Assembly: GCA_043749225.1 (NCBI GenBank)
Contig: JAYVEP010000109.1
Coordinates: 1 to 12,412, forward strand
Reading direction: 5' to 3'
DNA length: 12,412 bases
DNA from: JANXUC01 sp043749225
GTDB lineage: Bacteria; Acidobacteriota; Terriglobia; Terriglobales; Acidobacteriaceae
The notes below the pieces were generated by a model, which saw only the letters and a program-made list of their open reading frames with translations, was not told where the DNA came from and searched no databases. Positions within the stretch are counted from its first letter, which is position 1. Every line of letters begins with the position of its first letter. The translations under genes and the position numbers were made by a program. This document shows, piece by piece, positions 5,987 through 12,005 of the stretch.

Positions 5987-6559
5987 ATGGCAAAAACGGC
6001 AGTTGCAAGCCTCGATAGTATTGCAAGCAAACCTCTTAGCTGGGCAGCCGAGATTGCGTTGGTGGTGGGTGCCAGTCTTTTCGTAGCCGCCTGTGCGCGA
6101 ATTTCGTTTCCACTTCCCTTCACGCCGGTGCCACTGACGTTGCAGAATTTTGGCGTGCTGCTGGTTGGATTGGCGTTGGGAAGTCGGCGGGGATTTCTGG
6201 CCTTGGCTTTGTATCTGATGGAAGGCGCGGCTGGGATGCCTGTTTTCAATCCCTTAGGGCCGGGTGGGGTGGCCCAGTTGCTCGGTCCTACTGGCGGTTT
6301 TCTGCTGGCCTATCCTCTTGTAGCATTCGTCGCTGGATGGATCTACGAGCGCGGACAGGGGACGTTCCTCCGTGCCTTGTTTGCGGGCGTCGCGGCTGAG
6401 ACACTGCTGTTCGCTGGCGGGTTGAGCTGGCTGTTTGTTCTGACGCATTCGATCACGACGGCTTTGAAGTTTGGGTTGTATTGGTTCGTGTTTGCAGAAG
6501 TGATTAAGATCATGTTTGCGGCGGCTCTGGGCAGTAGAACTCGGTTCCTCAGGGGCTAA
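5987..6559 (+). CDS. bioY: Biotin transporter substrate-binding (S) component BioY
   Basis: The 190-residue product is an integral membrane protein of the BioY family, the biotin-binding S component of ECF-type vitamin transporters. Signature segments are visible: FTPVPLTLQNFGVLLVGLAL, then YLMEGAAGMPVF and GPTGGFLLAYPLVAFVAGWI. About six hydrophobic helices fit the family, as does the length of near 190. The start is placed at ATG 5987 (MAKTAVASLD). The frame is open upstream to 5858, but that extension is basic, unlike the family, and overlaps the small membrane protein gene. The energising ATPase (EcfA/BioM) and EcfT/BioN are not nearby, so it must work alone or with components encoded elsewhere. 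The last three codons and the stop lie inside a dispersed repeat (6547-6610), so the native C-terminus may have been altered. No biotin operator was seen upstream. Confidence 0.93.
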   Translation: MAKTAVASLDSIASKPLSWAAEIALVVGASLFVAACARISFPLPFTPVPLTLQNFGVLLVGLALGSRRGFLALALYLMEGAAGMPVFNPLGPGGVAQLLGPTGGFLLAYPLVAFVAGWIYERGQGTFLRALFAGVAAETLLFAGGLSWLFVLTHSITTALKFGLYWFVFAEVIKIMFAAALGSRTRFLRG

Positions 6560-6610
6560 AGCCCAGTATTTTTTGGGCTTAGCGGCACGACTGAAGTCGT
6601 GCCCTTCCCG
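6547..6610 (+). repeat. Dispersed double-hairpin repeat A, copy 1
   Basis: This 64-base element starts CCTCAGGGGCT and ends CTTCCCG. It folds into GGGCT-aa-AGCCC and a perfect 9-bp hairpin GGCACGACT-ga-AGTCGTGCC (6584-6603). A copy of the same length lies at 8637-8700, with 49 of 64 positions identical by eye. It overlaps the end of bioY and could also serve as its terminator. Confidence 0.7.
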
Positions 6611-6632
6611 GTCGAAATTTTAGAAACACGTT

Positions 6633-6658
6633 TTACTACTCTAAAAATTACTACTCTA
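6633..6658. promoter_or_regulatory. 11-bp direct repeats upstream of mqnD
   Basis: TTACTACTCTA occurs at 6633-6643 and again at 6648-6658, a 15-bp period, 53-78 bases upstream of the mqnD start. The flanking TTTTAGAAACAC and CTAGAAACCA are also similar. A regulator site or a decayed simple repeat are both possible. Confidence 0.3.
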
Positions 6659-6710
6659 GAAACCAGCACTACTACCGGCCCCTCGAAACTGGCCTTACGA
6701 TAAGGAAGTC

Positions 6711-7574
6711 ATGTCTACTGGCACGTCTGTTGATGTACGCGAAATAACGGTTGCACACAGTCCGGATTCGGACGACGCATTCATGTTTTATGGCTTGGCG
6801 ACGAACAAAGTTCGTACGCCTGGACTGCGCTTCACGCATACGCTTTGCGATATTGAGAGCCTGAATCGCGCGGCGATGGATGGCGAAGGACTCTACGATG
6901 TCTCCGCAATTTCGTTCCACGCTTATCCGTACATTCAGGATAAGTACGTTCTGCTGCAAAGCGGCGGCAGCGTAGGAGACGGCTACGGCCCGATGATCGT
7001 CTCGCCGCGTCCATTTAATGTGGACGAGATCAAGACGAAACTGATCGCCGTTCCGGGAACGCTTACGACTGCTTACTTGGCGCTGAAGCTTTTTGCTCCC
7101 GGGATTGAGACCGCAGTTGTGCCGTTTGATCAGATCATTCCGCAAGTTTTGGAAGGCAAGTACGAAGCGGGATTGATCATTCACGAGGGCCAGCTGACGT
7201 ATTCAAAATCCGGGTTGCAGCGCGTGGTGGACCTCGGCAAGTGGTGGCAGCAGATGACAGGACTGCCGTTGCCGCTGGGTGGGAATGCGATTCGACGCTC
7301 GCTTGGGCCGGAGCTGATGGCGCAAGTGGGACTGGCGCTGCGGGAAAGCATTCAGTACGCGCTGGATCATCGCGAGGAAGCGCTGGCGTACGCCATGCAG
7401 TTCGCCCGGGATCTCGATACGCAGGCGGCGGATAAATTTGTTGGGATGTACGTCAACGAACGGACGCTGGACTACGGTCCTGATGGGCGCGAGGCTGTGC
7501 GACGGTTGTTGGATATGGGGTACAAGGCTGGCATTATTCCACGTGAGGTTAGGGTGGAGTTTGTGGGGGAGTAG
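6711..7574 (+). CDS. mqnD: 1,4-dihydroxy-6-naphthoate synthase, futalosine menaquinone pathway
   Basis: The 287-residue product belongs to the MqnA/MqnD periplasmic-binding-protein-like family (VitK2_biosynth). The N-terminal motif HSPDSDDAFMFYGLA (residues 16-30) and the later LPLPLGGNAIRRSLG are characteristic of MqnD rather than MqnA. In the futalosine pathway MqnD converts cyclic dehypoxanthine futalosine into 1,4-dihydroxy-6-naphthoate in the cytoplasm, a step towards menaquinone. No signal peptide is present, as expected for the cytoplasmic enzyme. The start at 6711 is preceded by AAGGA a few bases upstream. Length fits the family. The neighbours are bioY upstream and a toxin-antitoxin remnant downstream; the other mqn genes are not in the window. 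Its presence indicates the organism makes menaquinone by the futalosine route rather than through the classical men genes. Confidence 0.92.
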   Translation: MSTGTSVDVREITVAHSPDSDDAFMFYGLATNKVRTPGLRFTHTLCDIESLNRAAMDGEGLYDVSAISFHAYPYIQDKYVLLQSGGSVGDGYGPMIVSPRPFNVDEIKTKLIAVPGTLTTAYLALKLFAPGIETAVVPFDQIIPQVLEGKYEAGLIIHEGQLTYSKSGLQRVVDLGKWWQQMTGLPLPLGGNAIRRSLGPELMAQVGLALRESIQYALDHREEALAYAMQFARDLDTQAADKFVGMYVNERTLDYGPDGREAVRRLLDMGYKAGIIPREVRVEFVGE

Positions 7575-7576
7575 GG

Positions 7577-7613
7577 CGCTGTCGGTAGAATACGAGCAGC
7601 AACTCTGACAGCG
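7577..7613. promoter_or_regulatory. Inverted repeat around a -10-like box ahead of the DUF433 gene
   Basis: CGCTGTC (7577-7583) and GACAGCG (7607-7613) are perfect complements separated by 23 bases, with TAGAAT (7586-7591) just inside the left arm. Lying directly before an antitoxin gene, this fits an autoregulatory operator; it could instead be a hairpin ending the mqnD transcript. No good -35 is visible. Confidence 0.35.
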
Positions 7614-7628
7614 TCCGAGAGGTGTTTT

Positions 7629-7850
7629 ATGGACTGGTCCAAATGTCCGATCGTTGAGATCAATCCGCAAATACAGCGTGCTCGCCCTGTATTGCGCGGA
7701 ACCCGTATGCCTGTACATGACATCTTGAACAACTATGAGGCTGGCGTAGTGCCGGAGGAAATAGCCCAACTTTTCGAGTTGCCTCTGGCACAGGTCCAGC
7801 AAGTACTCGCCTACGCAGCGAAAGCACACGATGCGACTTCTGTTCGATAA
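7629..7850 (+). CDS. DUF433-family antitoxin
   Basis: The 73-residue product matches the DUF433 pattern: a short N-terminal strand, the core RARPVLRGTRMPVHDILNNY, then helices AGVVPEEIAQLF and LPLAQVQQVLAYAA. In this family the protein is a DNA-binding antitoxin usually paired with a DUF5615 PIN-like toxin. That pairing is seen here: a DUF5615-type frame starts at 7831 and overlaps this gene's end by 20 bases. The start is ATG 7629, preceded by GAGAGGTG. The gene looks intact although its toxin partner is truncated. It probably represses its own promoter through the inverted repeat at 7577-7613; this is inference from typical toxin-antitoxin behaviour. Confidence 0.85.
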   Translation: MDWSKCPIVEINPQIQRARPVLRGTRMPVHDILNNYEAGVVPEEIAQLFELPLAQVQQVLAYAAKAHDATSVR

Positions 7851-7980
7851 GAACATTCCCGTCGCGCTGGGACGCTCGCTGACTCATCATGAAGTTCGCA
7901 CCGCCGCCCAAGAAGGCTGGGGCACGCTCGGAAACGGCGAACTGATCGCACAGGCTGCCGCCCGGTCTGAGTCACCCTAG
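7831..7980 (+). pseudogene. Truncated DUF5615 PIN-like toxin
   Basis: The frame encodes 49 residues beginning MRLLFDKNIPVALGRSLTHH and continuing EVRTAAQEGWGTLGNGELIA before ending in ARSESP. The start and the GW-x-x-x-x-NGEL segment match the N-terminal half of DUF5615 toxins, including the first acidic residue of the PIN-like site (Asp6 in LLFDKN). Full-length members are recalled as about 110-120 residues; the second half, with the conserved LLTTD-like strand and further acidic residues, is missing, and no continuation was found in the following 80 bases in any frame. The product is therefore probably inactive. It overlaps the DUF433 antitoxin gene by 20 bases, the normal arrangement of this module. 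A short functional variant is possible but less likely. Confidence 0.75.
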
Positions 7981-8065
7981 CCTGTCACAGCCCCTAATCG
8001 AGATAAGTCTGCCCTTGACCCCAAAACACATGCAGTTCATTTCATATCGCATCTATCCGCTCTAA

Positions 8066-8305
8066 ATGGACGTAAAGCAAACGACGGTTGATGATGCAAA
8101 CCGTCTGCGTTGCCTCAACTGCACTGAAGAGTTCGTTTCATGGAAAGGCGAGGTACGGAGGTACTGAGTTGATCCCGGTCAAGAGCCCGCAGATACATGG
8201 GAGAAAACTCCTGGAGGAAGAGTGGCACTGGCCGAGCAGGAAAAACGCCGGAAGTGGCAGGCCGAAGATGAAGAATCAAAAAACGACGACCCGAAGCCGA
8301 ATTAA
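8066..8305 (+). pseudogene. Possible HigB-like toxin remnant with an in-frame stop and internal deletion
   Basis: From ATG 8066 a frame runs 33 codons to TGA (8165-8167), then continues in the same frame for 45 codons to TAA (8303-8305). The first part contains TEEFVSWKGEVRRY, which resembles the start of HigB/phage Gp49-type toxins (a LxDLxxFPxEVRR-like segment). The second part contains EKTPGGRVALAEQEKRRKWQ, which resembles their C-terminal end (a KTPxxxIELAxxRxxx-like segment). The central half of a normal toxin of about 110 residues is absent. It lies directly upstream of, and overlaps, an antitoxin remnant of the HigA type, the expected order. The resemblance is by eye and weak in each half; the context raises it. 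The frame could instead be an unrelated decayed gene. Confidence 0.4.
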
Positions 8306-8614
8306 GGTCGAAAAGGGTTCGGGGAACGTGTTTGCCGATCTGGGGCTTAACGACTCCGATCAGCTCATGGCGCGGGGGCAGATTGGGTTTTATGTCTTCA
8401 AGATTCTCGAAGATCGGAAAATGAAACAGCGTGAAATGGCTTAAAGTTTTGCGGATTGCGCAGCCTGAAGTTTCTCACTTGATGAATGGGCATTCCAGCC
8501 GGTTTACGACGGACAAGATGCTGGATTTTTTGAAGCGGCTCGATCAGAAGAGACGATTCAGGTTAGTCGTCGGCACAAGGGGAGGCGTATCAGCAAGTCA
8601 CGTTTGCACCGTGA
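8268..8614 (+). pseudogene. Frameshifted HigA-like (XRE family) antitoxin
   Basis: From ATG 8268 the first frame encodes GSGNVFADLGL, then QIGFYVFKILEDRKMKQREM, the N-terminal part of a COG5606-type XRE antitoxin, and stops at TAA 8442-8444. Dropping one T near 8440 restores MAKVLRIAQPEVSHLMNGHS and FTTDKMLDFLKRLDQK, the helix-turn-helix and following helix. Two further one-base losses, near 8553 and in the G run near 8580, restore a tail TIQVSRRHKG then EAYQQVTFAP and a stop at 8612-8614. This ending matches the family as recalled. Three indels in about 170 bases mark a pseudogene, unless the assembly is of low quality here. The start overlaps the end of a possible toxin remnant. The DNA-binding domain would not be made as one piece. 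Confidence 0.75.
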
Positions 8615-8636
8615 TGCTCTTGAGGGATCGCGGATG

Positions 8637-8700
8637 CCTCAGGGGCTCAAGCCCCAGAATTTAGTGGCTTTGTGGCAAGGCTGAAGCCGCGCTCTTCCCG
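8637..8700 (+). repeat. Dispersed double-hairpin repeat A, copy 2
   Basis: This 64-base copy aligns without gaps to 6547-6610 and keeps both ends (CCTCAGGGGCT and CTTCCCG). Its first hairpin is GGGGCT-ca-AGCCCC. The second keeps only the inner stem GGCT-ga-AGCC. Compensating changes in the first stem suggest that the fold, not only the sequence, is kept. Confidence 0.7.
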
Positions 8701-8740
8701 AGTGCGGGTGATGGTCGGATATCTGGCTAGGCAAGAGAAG

Positions 8741-8795
8741 AGCAGATTCCTCACTACGTTTCGGAATGACAAACTTAGAGGGTGTTTGTAAAACC
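8741..8795 (-). repeat. Dispersed composite repeat B, copy 2 (inverted)
   Basis: On the minus strand the order is a small imperfect hairpin (8795-8781, GTTTT and AAACA-like arms), TTGTCATTCCG (8772-8762) and GTGAGGAATCTGCT (8754-8741). Both conserved blocks are identical to those at 2148-2158 and 2171-2184, while the spacer between them differs in length (7 against 12 bases). Confidence 0.6.
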
Positions 8796-8877
8796 TTGGT
8801 TCTTTTGGTTCTTTGCGGCGGTCAGATGATCTGTTATCGAACCGCTGGGTTCATGTTGCCCGCCGCTTCTTTTGAGA

Positions 8878-9681
8878 CTACCGAGCGACCGAACCATCGG
8901 CGATTTTGTAGTCCTTGTAATCGATGGTCAGGGTGGCTTGGCCGCCTAGGCGGATGGTGGAGACGGACTTATTTTGCTGCGGCAGCCAGAAGCCTTCTAC
9001 TTTTGTGTAAACGTGGCGGATCTCGCTTTTCTTGGTCCAGAACGATGGGCTCTTGGCTGGCTCGACTTCGATTCTGCTCACGGCGAAGTCTTTGGAATCT
9101 ATCCAAACCTTGCCGCGGTAGAGAAACTTGCTGGGAACTTTAGGTTCCACTTGGAGAATGTAATTGGAAGTCGGTCCGGTCGACTCGTATCCCGCTAGCG
9201 CGAAGTTGTAGTTTTCAGAATTGAGGGCTGTGTGGGAGCGATTCTCGGCCTTCATCGCTTCCTGCTCGCCTTCCAGCAGCTTTGTAAACACCCTGTCGAG
9301 AATGATTTTCGATCCTGTCTTTGAAACGACGGTGAACTGCTTGGAATCTGGCGCGCGATAGACGACGTTGACGGTCATCTCCGCCTCGCGGCTGCTGGGA
9401 AAGCCGCGATACCGCAATCGGTAGACGCGAGTACTCTGAAATCCTAAGAGAGCATCGGCCCGTTCCATATTCTTGCGCACCATCTGGCGGACGACTTCGT
9501 CGACGGTAAGCTGCGGCTGGGCGCCAAACCGATCCGAATTTCTCGAAACCTGTGTATTGGGGGCTTGTAAAGTTGCGTTTGAAGTTTCTTGCGCGGCGAC
9601 GCTCGCCAGGCAGGAGAACAAGAAGATCACAGCAAGGATTTGAACCCGTTTCCTACTATTCTTATTGGCGCTCGCGGTCAT
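8878..9681 (-). CDS. Secreted LolA-like (outer-membrane lipoprotein-sorting type) protein
   Basis: The 267-residue product begins with a signal peptide (SANKNSRKR then VQILAVIFLFSCLASVAA, cleavage near AAQE). The mature part has the alternating strands of the LolA/LolB/RseB fold, with motifs such as STRVYRLRYRGFPSSREAEM, KVWIDSKDFAVSRIEVEPAK and the ending GGQATLTIDYKDYKI. In this fold a half-barrel binds acyl chains or lipid-modified proteins in the periplasm. Close relatives are recalled as common secreted proteins of Acidobacteriota, but it is unlikely to be the housekeeping LolA, given its length and divergent N-terminal part (VDEVVRQMVRKNMERADAL). Start 9681 is preferred because GAAGAGGG (9690-9697) lies nine bases upstream; ATGs at 9687 and 9732 are alternatives. 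It is divergent from the histidine kinase gene, with 219 bases between. The substrate is unknown. Confidence 0.82.
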   Translation of the reverse strand: MTASANKNSRKRVQILAVIFLFSCLASVAAQETSNATLQAPNTQVSRNSDRFGAQPQLTVDEVVRQMVRKNMERADALLGFQSTRVYRLRYRGFPSSREAEMTVNVVYRAPDSKQFTVVSKTGSKIILDRVFTKLLEGEQEAMKAENRSHTALNSENYNFALAGYESTGPTSNYILQVEPKVPSKFLYRGKVWIDSKDFAVSRIEVEPAKSPSFWTKKSEIRHVYTKVEGFWLPQQNKSVSTIRLGGQATLTIDYKDYKIADGSVAR

Positions 9682-9830
9682 CCGCATGGCCCTCTTCGGC
9701 AAGATTCTCGATTGGGCCCAAGAACAGTTCAACGGCGGTCAAGCGAATCGTCGGGGATGAATACAAGACTCATGTTCGCACAGGTTCACAACCCGCGATT
9801 AGCCTCTAGTACACGCTTAAAATCAGGTTG

Positions 9831-9857
9831 AGGCAAGTCCAGTGTCGCGGCTTGCCT
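9831..9857. promoter_or_regulatory. 7-bp inverted repeat in front of the histidine kinase gene
   Basis: AGGCAAG (9831-9837) and CTTGCCT (9851-9857) are perfect complements with 13 bases between, ending 43 bases before the ATG at 9901. Spacing of the half-site centres is 20 bp, about two helical turns, which fits a dimer binding site. Its own LuxR-type regulator is one candidate; this is inference. Confidence 0.3.
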
Positions 9858-9900
9858 ACTTCGCGATGGCTGCGCCAAGCTAGCCTTGCAGTTGGAAGGA

Positions 9901-11280
9901 ATGCCTGCCGCGTTATATGCTCGGCAAGTGCAACCTGCGCTGCTTCGACACCAGTCGCCCACCGCCGGACTGCTTCTGGGCCTGATCCTCACGCTGGCCG
10001 CCGTCGTGGCTTATTCCTACTACATCACTACGCAGATTAGGGGCTTGCGCCGCTTGCAAAGCGAGTTGGCGGATCGCAATCGCAAAGATTCTCTACAGCT
10101 TCTGCGCATTCAGAATGACTTGAACTCGGTGGCGCTCGCGATGCGGGATATGCTGGATCGCGATGAACCCTATCCCCTGGCAGCGTGGTCGGCACAGTTT
10201 CAGCGATTGCACGGCGATCTTAATGACGCACTGCGTCGCGAGGAGCAGTTAGCGGTCGCGCAGAGTTCTCCGGAACAGCGCGAATATTTACGCAGCTCGC
10301 TGACGCAGTTTTGGGACGCAACCGAGCGTACATTTGCGCTGGCTCGCAGCGGCAAGGAAGCGGAAGCGCGTGCGGAGATTCGACTGTCGTTGCAAGCGCG
10401 TCTCGCCGCTTTGAATACTGCGGTCTCTAGGTTGCTGGTGCAAAATAACGAGAGTGAAGAGCAGGCCGCTGCGCATGTCGGCGAAATTTATGGGCGGGTG
10501 CAACGCCAGGTTTACGTTTTTCTCACCGCCACGCTGGCGGCGATCTTGCTGACGAGTCTCTACGTGATCCACTCCAACCGGCAAATTTTTGCGCAACTGG
10601 CGGCGCTTTCCGAACAACGCAGCGAACTGGCGCAAAAACTAATCGCGATGCAAGAGTCTGTGTTGCTGCACGTCTCGCGCGAACTGCATGACGAATTCGG
10701 GCAGATTCTTACGGCGATGGGTGCCATGCTCAGCCGAGCCGGGAATCATGCGCCGGAGGGCTCGACTCTACGCGCAGATTTGCGTGAGGTCACAGAAATT
10801 GCGCAGTCCACACTCAACAATGTCCGTAGTCTTTCACAGGCTCTGCACCCCGTGATGCTCGACGAAGCAGGGCTAGTACGTACAATTGAGTGGTACCTGC
10901 CGACGGTCGAGCGGCAAGCGGGGATCAAACTTTCTTACGAGAAATCGGGTACGCCGTTTCCTGTCGGAAACGACGCGGCAGTACACATCTACCGGATTCT
11001 GCAGGAGGCTTTGAACAATGTAGTTCGCCATGCGGGAGTGCGGGAAGCCCGGGTGCGGCTACAATTCCTGCCGGAGGCATTGCAATTGGAAGTGGAGGAC
11101 CACGGCAAGGGATTCCAGCCAACGCCGGGGAAACAGGGGATCGGATTGGTCGCCATGCGCGAGAGGGCCGAATTGGTTGGCGGTAGTATTCTGTTCCAGA
11201 AGCCTGTCGAAGGCGGAGCCCGGGTGCGATTGGTGGTTCCGCGAAATGTTTTTCTGGGCAACACTGTTTCTGAACAATAG
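9901..11280 (+). CDS. Membrane sensor histidine kinase, NarL/DegS-type (HisKA_3)
   Basis: The 459-residue product has a membrane segment at about residues 22-42, an all-helical extracytoplasmic region (about 45-203) and a second membrane segment (about 204-226). A short linker leads to a HisKA_3 dimerisation domain with the phosphoacceptor His263 in SRELHDEFGQILTA, then a HATPase_c domain. Its N box includes ALNNVVRHAG (Asn372/Asn373), the G1 box DHGKGF (Asp400 to Phe405) and the G2 box GIGLVAMRERAE (from Gly413). These are all intact, so it should autophosphorylate. The sensor region resembles the four-helix type seen in chemoreceptors; its ligand is unknown. ATG 9901 is used, but a TTG at 9886 is an alternative because GGAAGGA abuts the ATG too closely. 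The response regulator follows after 10 bases, forming a two-gene unit. Confidence 0.92.
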   Translation: MPAALYARQVQPALLRHQSPTAGLLLGLILTLAAVVAYSYYITTQIRGLRRLQSELADRNRKDSLQLLRIQNDLNSVALAMRDMLDRDEPYPLAAWSAQFQRLHGDLNDALRREEQLAVAQSSPEQREYLRSSLTQFWDATERTFALARSGKEAEARAEIRLSLQARLAALNTAVSRLLVQNNESEEQAAAHVGEIYGRVQRQVYVFLTATLAAILLTSLYVIHSNRQIFAQLAALSEQRSELAQKLIAMQESVLLHVSRELHDEFGQILTAMGAMLSRAGNHAPEGSTLRADLREVTEIAQSTLNNVRSLSQALHPVMLDEAGLVRTIEWYLPTVERQAGIKLSYEKSGTPFPVGNDAAVHIYRILQEALNNVVRHAGVREARVRLQFLPEALQLEVEDHGKGFQPTPGKQGIGLVAMRERAELVGGSILFQKPVEGGARVRLVVPRNVFLGNTVSEQ

Positions 11281-11290
11281 CTGGAGCCTC

Positions 11291-11920
11291 ATGTCTGACA
11301 AGATTTCCGTTTTATTGGTCGACGATCACAGCCTGGTTCGCCGCGGGTTTCGGCGAATTTTGGAAGATACTCCGGATATTGAAGTCATCGGCGAGGCCAG
11401 CGACGGCACCGAAGCCGTGCGGATGGCGAAGGACCTCGCGCCTCAGTTGATCGTTATGGACTGCGCGCTTCCCGGGATGAATGGATTGGCGGCGACGCGA
11501 GAGATTTTGGCGGCCAATCCGGAAATTGCCGTTCTGATGCTGAGCATGCATTCGGAAAAAACGTGGGTCAGCCAGGCTTTGGAGGCGGGTGCGCGCGGCT
11601 ACATTCTGAAGAGCGCTCTCGATTTGGAACTGGTAACGGCCATCCGCCGGGTCATAGAGGGAGAGATTGTTCTCGACCCGAAAGTTGATCGGCCCGACGC
11701 CTTGAAGGGTGAACGCGGCAACAGCCTCACGCCTCGCGAATTGCAAGTCCTGCAGCTGATTGTCGATGGAAAATCCAACAAAGAGGTTGCGGCACATCTC
11801 GACCTCAGTGCGAATACTGTGGCCGTGCATCGCGCTAACATTATGGCTGCGCTGAATATTCACAAGACGGCGGAGTTGGTTGTGTATGCGATACGGAACG
11901 GGTTGGTGAATGTTCCGTGA
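11291..11920 (+). CDS. Response regulator, NarL/FixJ family
   Basis: The 209-residue product has an N-terminal receiver domain (about 1-122) with the acidic pocket Asp11/Asp12, the phosphoacceptor Asp57 in VMDCALPGMNG, Ser85 and Lys107 (GYILKSA). A LuxR-type helix-turn-helix spans about 145-205 (SLTPRELQVLQLIVDGKSNK, then TVAVHRANIMAALNI). All key residues are present. It is a DNA-binding regulator activated by the histidine kinase encoded 10 bases upstream. Start 11291 is preceded by GGAG four bases upstream; the frame is open further upstream, but only through the end of the kinase gene in another frame. Targets are not evident; the inverted repeat at 9831-9857 is one possible site of autoregulation. 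Confidence 0.93.
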   Translation: MSDKISVLLVDDHSLVRRGFRRILEDTPDIEVIGEASDGTEAVRMAKDLAPQLIVMDCALPGMNGLAATREILAANPEIAVLMLSMHSEKTWVSQALEAGARGYILKSALDLELVTAIRRVIEGEIVLDPKVDRPDALKGERGNSLTPRELQVLQLIVDGKSNKEVAAHLDLSANTVAVHRANIMAALNIHKTAELVVYAIRNGLVNVP

Positions 11921-11985
11921 AGCACAGGGTGTATCGATTTCTGAGTAACCTGTGGCAAAGCCAAGAGGCCGGGTGGAGAAATCAG

Positions 11986-11991
11986 TATACT
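11986..11991 (+). promoter_or_regulatory. Possible -10 box before the metallo-hydrolase gene
   Basis: TATACT matches the sigma-70 -10 consensus at five of six positions and sits 15-20 bases before the TTG at 12006. Transcription would begin about 11998, leaving almost no leader, so the mRNA could be leaderless or nearly so. No -35 box was seen at the usual distance. Confidence 0.3.
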
Positions 11992-12005
11992 GACGCTTGG
12001 CTGTA

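Noticed and set aside
8165..8167. TGA in frame as a possible selenocysteine codon
   Set aside because: No selenocysteine-type context or stem-loop was evident, and the surrounding frame looks like a deleted toxin gene next to another pseudogene.
11923..11954. CACAGG and CCTGTG as a terminator after the response regulator
   Set aside because: The stem is only 6 bp with a 20-base loop and no T run, so it is not convincing.
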